A stretch of DNA of 64,000 bases from Streptomyces regalis (GTDB lineage Bacteria; Actinomycetota; Actinomycetes; Streptomycetales; Streptomycetaceae). A program made the position numbers and the translations under genes. Below are positions 61,041-64,000 of this stretch, in pieces (the stretch's first letter is position 1; every line of letters begins with the position of its first letter). The notes beneath the pieces were generated by a model that did no database searches, was not told the DNA's origin, and worked only from the letters and a program-made list of their open reading frames with translations. The stretch covers positions 1 through 64,000 of the forward strand of contig NZ_LLZG01000384.1 in assembly GCF_001509475.1 (NCBI RefSeq). Reading direction: 5' to 3'.

Positions 61041-62707
61041 CACGCCAACCCCTCGGCCAGCGGGCCCAGGGCGAGGGCCGGGAAGAACGTCAGACCGGTG
61101 ATGATCAGGATCGCGCCCACGAGCAGGCCGGTGAACAGCGGCTTCTCGGTCCGCAGCGTGCCCGCCGTGGCCGGGACCGGCTTCTGCTCGGCCAGCGAGC
61201 CGGCCAGCGCGAGGACGAACACCATCGGCACGAACCGGCCCAGCAGCATGCACAGGCCCAGCATCGTGTTGTGGTACTCGGTGTTCGCCGCGAAGCCCGC
61301 GAAGGCGGACCCGTTGTTGTTGCTAGCCGAGGTGTAGGCGTACAGGACCTCGGAGAAGCCGTGTGCGCCCACGTTCGTCATCGACGACTCGCCCTTGCCC
61401 AGCGCCATCGCCAGCGCGGTGCCGATCAGCACCAGCGCCGGGGTGATCAGGATGTAGCAGGCCGCCAGCTTGATCTCGCGGGTGCCGATCTTCTTGCCCA
61501 GGTACTCGGGCGTACGGCCCACCATCAGACCCGCGATGAACACCGCGATGACCGCCATGATCAGCATGCCGTACAGGCCGGAGCCGGTACCGCCGGGCGC
61601 GATCTCGCCCAGCATCATGCCGAGCAGCAGCACACCGCCGGACAGACCGCTGAAGGAGTCGTGGAAGGAGTTGACCGAGCCGGTCGAGGTCATGGTCGTG
61701 GAGACGGCGAACAGGGAGGAGTTGCCCTCGCCGAAGCGCTGCTCCTTGCCCTCCATCGCCCCGCCTGCAAGCTGCGAGGCGGCGCCCGGGTGGGCGTACT
61801 CGGTGATGGTCACGGCGACCACGCCGAGGAACCAGATCACCGCCATGGCCGCGAGGATGGCGTAGCCCTGCTTGACGTTGCCGACCATCGTGCCGAAGGT
61901 GCGCGGCAGCGAGAACGGGATCACCAGCAGCAGGAAGATCTCCAGCAGGTTGGTGAAGCCGTTGGGGTTCTCGAACGGGTGGGCGCTGTTGGCGTTGAAG
62001 AAGCCGCCGCCGTTCGTGCCCAGGTCCTTGATGGCTTCCTGGGAGGCGACCGCACCCGGGCTGATGGCCTGCTTGTCGCCGGTCAGGGTGGTGATGCTGT
62101 GGATGTCACCGAAGTTCTGGATGGCACCGCAGGCGACGAGGATCACGGCGGCGATCACCGAGAGCGGGACCAGGATGCGGATGACGCAACGCACCAGGTC
62201 CGCCCAGAAGTTGCCCAGGTCGCCGGTGCGGGAGCGGGAGCGGGCGAATCCACGTACCAGCGCCACCGCGACGGCTATGCCGACGGCTGCGGAGACGAAG
62301 TTCTGCACGGCCAGGCCCATCGTCTGGGTGACGTGGCTCATCGCCACCTCGCCCGAGTACGACTGCCAGTTCGTGTTGGACACGAAGGAGGCGGCCGTGT
62401 TGAACGCCTGGTCCGGGGTGATCGGCTTGAAGCCCAGCGACAGCGGGAGCTTGTCCTGGATCCGCTGCAGCAGATAGAGGAACAGCACGCTCACCGCGGA
62501 GAAGACCAGCACCCCGCGCAGGTAGGCGGGCCAGCGCATCTCCGCGTCCGGGTTGGCGCCCACGGACCGGTAGATCCACTTCTCGACCCGCAGGTGATTC
62601 TTGGACTGGAAGACGGCGGCCATGTAGTCGCCGAGGGGACGGTGTACGAGGGCGAGCGCGCCGATCAGCGCAGTCACCACGAGCACGTCAGCAAGTACCG
62701 AACTCAT
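61040..62707 (-). CDS. kdpA: KdpA K+-translocating subunit
   Basis: A 555-residue polytopic membrane protein of the SKT superfamily with about ten helices. The four selectivity-filter repeats are recognisable: [45 protein letters not shown] and [13 protein letters not shown]. It forms the high-affinity K+ pore of the Kdp complex. Start ATG at 62707, 9 bases downstream of the kdpF stop. Confidence 0.95.
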   Translation of the reverse strand: MSSVLADVLVVTALIGALALVHRPLGDYMAAVFQSKNHLRVEKWIYRSVGANPDAEMRWPAYLRGVLVFSAVSVLFLYLLQRIQDKLPLSLGFKPITPDQAFNTAASFVSNTNWQSYSGEVAMSHVTQTMGLAVQNFVSAAVGIAVAVALVRGFARSRSRTGDLGNFWADLVRCVIRILVPLSVIAAVILVACGAIQNFGDIHSITTLTGDKQAISPGAVASQEAIKDLGTNGGGFFNANSAHPFENPNGFTNLLEIFLLLVIPFSLPRTFGTMVGNVKQGYAILAAMAVIWFLGVVAVTITEYAHPGAASQLAGGAMEGKEQRFGEGNSSLFAVSTTMTSTGSVNSFHDSFSGLSGGVLLLGMMLGEIAPGGTGSGLYGMLIMAVIAVFIAGLMVGRTPEYLGKKIGTREIKLAACYILITPALVLIGTALAMALGKGESSMTNVGAHGFSEVLYAYTSASNNNGSAFAGFAANTEYHNTMLGLCMLLGRFVPMVFVLALAGSLAEQKPVPATAGTLRTEKPLFTGLLVGAILIITGLTFFPALALGPLAEGLA

Positions 62708-62716
62708 GGCGGCGGC

Positions 62717-62806
62717 TCAGAACCTCTCCGGGAAGACGAGGGCGAGGACGAGGTAGCCCAGCAGGGCGACGGCCACGATCAGACCGACGATGTTCTCGGC
62801 AGTCAC
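62717..62806 (-). CDS. kdpF: KdpF small membrane subunit
   Basis: A 29-residue single-helix peptide, VTAENIVGLIVAVALLGYLV followed by LALVFPERF, starting with GTG. This matches KdpF, which stabilises the Kdp complex. The GTG overlaps the stop of the preceding 27-residue ORF (GTGA), so the two peptides are translationally coupled. Confidence 0.9.
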   Translation of the reverse strand: MTAENIVGLIVAVALLGYLVLALVFPERF

Positions 62807-62886
62807 AGCTTCGCCACCCCCTTGGCGACGAGAGCCACCAGCGCGAACACCGCGATCGTGGCGACGACGAAGGCCACATCGGCCAT
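62803..62886 (-). CDS. 27-residue membrane peptide leading the kdp operon
   Basis: An ATG preceded by AGGAG at good spacing opens a 27-residue single-helix peptide, MADVAFVVATIAVFALVALV then AKGVAKL. Its TGA overlaps the kdpF GTG. It is the first gene of the kdp operon and may be an additional subunit or a leader whose translation sets kdpF expression. It is not similar to KdpF beyond being hydrophobic. Confidence 0.7.
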   Translation of the reverse strand: MADVAFVVATIAVFALVALVAKGVAKL

Positions 62887-63443
62887 CGCAAGCTCCTGAA
62901 TGAGGTTCGAGTACGGATCGGACCAGTACAGGGAACCCGCCGTTCGGCCGGATTCAGGCGTCCTTAACGGCCCTCTTACGGCGACTCCGCCGGCCTTGAC
63001 GGACCTCTTACGCCGCGCCGCGCCCGCCACTCGGGTGATCATGGACTGCGCCCGCACCGACGCGTCAGGGATCGGTCGGCAACCCGTCAGCGGCACCTCA
63101 AGATCCGGAGCCCGCCGCAATCCCGCGCCTGTCGTCCCCGCCATGGGACGCCGCACTCACGGGCTCAGGCGCTGCTGCTGTTCCGCGTCCTGATGCCTCC
63201 CCGCGTCACCGCGGGCGAGGGATGGCTGGCCGTAAGGACCCTCAGGGGCACCCGCACCGGCTCGACATGGACACCCGACATCGGCCGACAGGGATCACCA
63301 CGGCGCTCACCTCGCGCCGCTGGGCACACTCTCGGACCGCCTCGAACGCGAAACCGCGTGGGCCGTGTTCAAGGTCTCCGGGATGACCACCGAGACCGAC
63401 GATCACCCCATCCCCCAGGGCGTCGCCTCGTTGAGGCTCGTGG
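62887..63443. other. kdp upstream region with a coding-like scrap
   Basis: The stretch upstream of the kdp operon should contain its KdpE-dependent promoter; I cannot identify the KdpE site by eye. On the plus strand about 63283-63438 encodes HLAPLGTLSDRLERETAWAV then FKVSGMTTETDDHPI, which looks like a genuine protein segment but has no start and runs into the antisense of the TetR gene. It is probably a decayed gene 3' part. Otherwise nothing is seen. Confidence 0.35.
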
Positions 63444-64000
63444 CTAGCGGACCAGCGGGAGGAAGATCGTGTCGACGATCTCCTCGATCACCTCGGGTGC
63501 GACCGGCCGCAGCGTCATCATCGTCTCGCCTCGAAGCAGGTCGAAAGGGAGTGAGGCGATCCGTGGCGTGAGCTTGGCCGGATCGATCTCGCCGCGCTCG
63601 ATGGCGCGCTCCATGATCTCGTCGCGTCCGGAGCGGCGTCCGGCGAGGATCATCTCGCGCAGCTCGGCGAAGCTGGTTCCGGTCTCGGCGAAGTAGCCGG
63701 CGAGCAGCAGGCTGAGTTGAGTGAGGAACGGCCCCCGCTTCTCGCTCAACTCGGTGAGGGTGGCGATCAGGTCGCCGCGCAGGGACCCGGTGTCGGCCGG
63801 GGTGGTCAGCTGGATGACATTGCGGCGTACGACTGCCGCCTCGACCAGCTTCTGCTTGTCCGCCCAGCGCCGATAGAGCACCGGTTTGCTGGTGCCGGCT
63901 CGCCGGGCGACGGAGTCGAAGGTCAGGTTCGCGTACCCACGCTCGCTCAACTCGTCCCAGGCCGCTTCGAGGATCGCTGCCTCGAGCGCTTCGCCGCGCC
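63444..64000 (-). CDS. TetR-family transcriptional regulator (N-terminus beyond window)
   Basis: The reading frame enters from the right edge, so the start is not seen. The visible ~185 residues contain the TetR DNA-binding domain (ANLTFDSVARRAGTSKPVLY then RRWADKQKLVEAA) and a TetR_C-type ligand domain (RGPFLTQLSLLLAGYFAETG, SLPFDLLRGETMM). It ends VDTIFLPLVR. Such repressors usually control a neighbouring transporter or oxidoreductase, which would lie outside the window; the ligand is unknown. Confidence 0.88.
   Translation of the reverse strand, partial: RGEALEAAILEAAWDELSERGYANLTFDSVARRAGTSKPVLYRRWADKQKLVEAAVVRRNVIQLTTPADTGSLRGDLIATLTELSEKRGPFLTQLSLLLAGYFAETGTSFAELREMILAGRRSGRDEIMERAIERGEIDPAKLTPRIASLPFDLLRGETMMTLRPVAPEVIEEIVDTIFLPLVR

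Noticed and set aside
58827..61337. An 836-residue open frame antisense to kdpB/kdpC
   Set aside because: GC-rich third positions keep the opposite strand open. Its translation is Asp/Arg/His-rich without domains, while the minus strand encodes clear Kdp proteins.
1..64000. CRISPR arrays
   Set aside because: No regularly spaced direct repeats with unique spacers were found; the tandem repeats present are short or tRNA-like.

Overview
The window is high-GC actinobacterial DNA, almost certainly Streptomyces. It has GC-rich third codon positions, many GTG starts with GGAGG-type ribosome sites, typical neighbours (kdpFABC/kdpDE, Sir2, Ada-AlkA, an Ebo-type operon, a modular polyketide synthase) and many decayed insertion sequences. 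No tRNA, rRNA or CRISPR array was found.

Region 1 (1 to about 26,070) is an accessory island. It carries three large STAND-type NTPases: a membrane-anchored NB-ARC protein with about 14 WD40 repeats (1738-5310), a nuclease-like/NB-ARC/TPR/SEC-C protein built like an Avs defence protein (11365-15999), and an XRE-like/coiled-coil/NACHT protein (21717-24221). An alpha/beta-hydrolase with a helical tail (19678-21186) and a DUF3800 protein lie nearby. Between them are one apparently intact IS (about 9996-11263), a partial copy of the same IS (about 7790-8070), ISL3 and IS5 transposase crumbs, a tyrosine-recombinase crumb, three tandem tRNA-3'-end-like repeats, a frameshifted hsp20, and truncated pieces of an arsenate reductase, a 2OG oxygenase, an ImmA/IrrE-type protein and a possible transfer ATPase. 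Several unassigned palindromic operator-like sites occur in the gaps. The island appears to end where an ADP-ribosylglycohydrolase gene is cut at its 5' side (26073).

Region 2 (26,655-31,736) holds ordinary chromosomal genes: Nudix hydrolase, Sir2 deacylase, VOC protein, the DNA-alkylation repair pair ogt and ada-alkA, an ArsR regulator with a CzrA-type zinc motif, and a lipoprotein. A 208-bp MITE-like inverted-repeat element abuts ogt and supplies its stop codon.

Region 3 (48,911 down to 31,769) is a 17-kb run on the minus strand. An Ebo-type metabolite-traffic operon (UbiA prenyltransferase, TIM-barrel isomerase, EboA, TatD hydrolase, EboE, EboF-type phosphodiesterase) leads into a P450, a macrodomain protein, a single-module PKS (ligase-ACP-KS-AT-DH-KR-ACP-TE) and an FAD monooxygenase. 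The PKS has a frameshift in a G7 tract inside its AT and an in-frame deletion in its loading ligase. The P450 has lost reading frame at its start. The biosynthetic half of the run therefore looks decayed, while the Ebo half looks intact.

Region 4 (49,072-64,000) has a phytoene-desaturase-like oxidoreductase, a small S1-like protein, an inositol-monophosphatase-family enzyme, a gamma-glutamyltransferase, a trkA relic, the complete kdp potassium-uptake locus with an extra 27-residue membrane peptide ahead of KdpF, and a TetR regulator running off the right edge. At three places (41,035, 49,048 and 54,844) the stop-codon-bearing end of a gene is tandemly duplicated.
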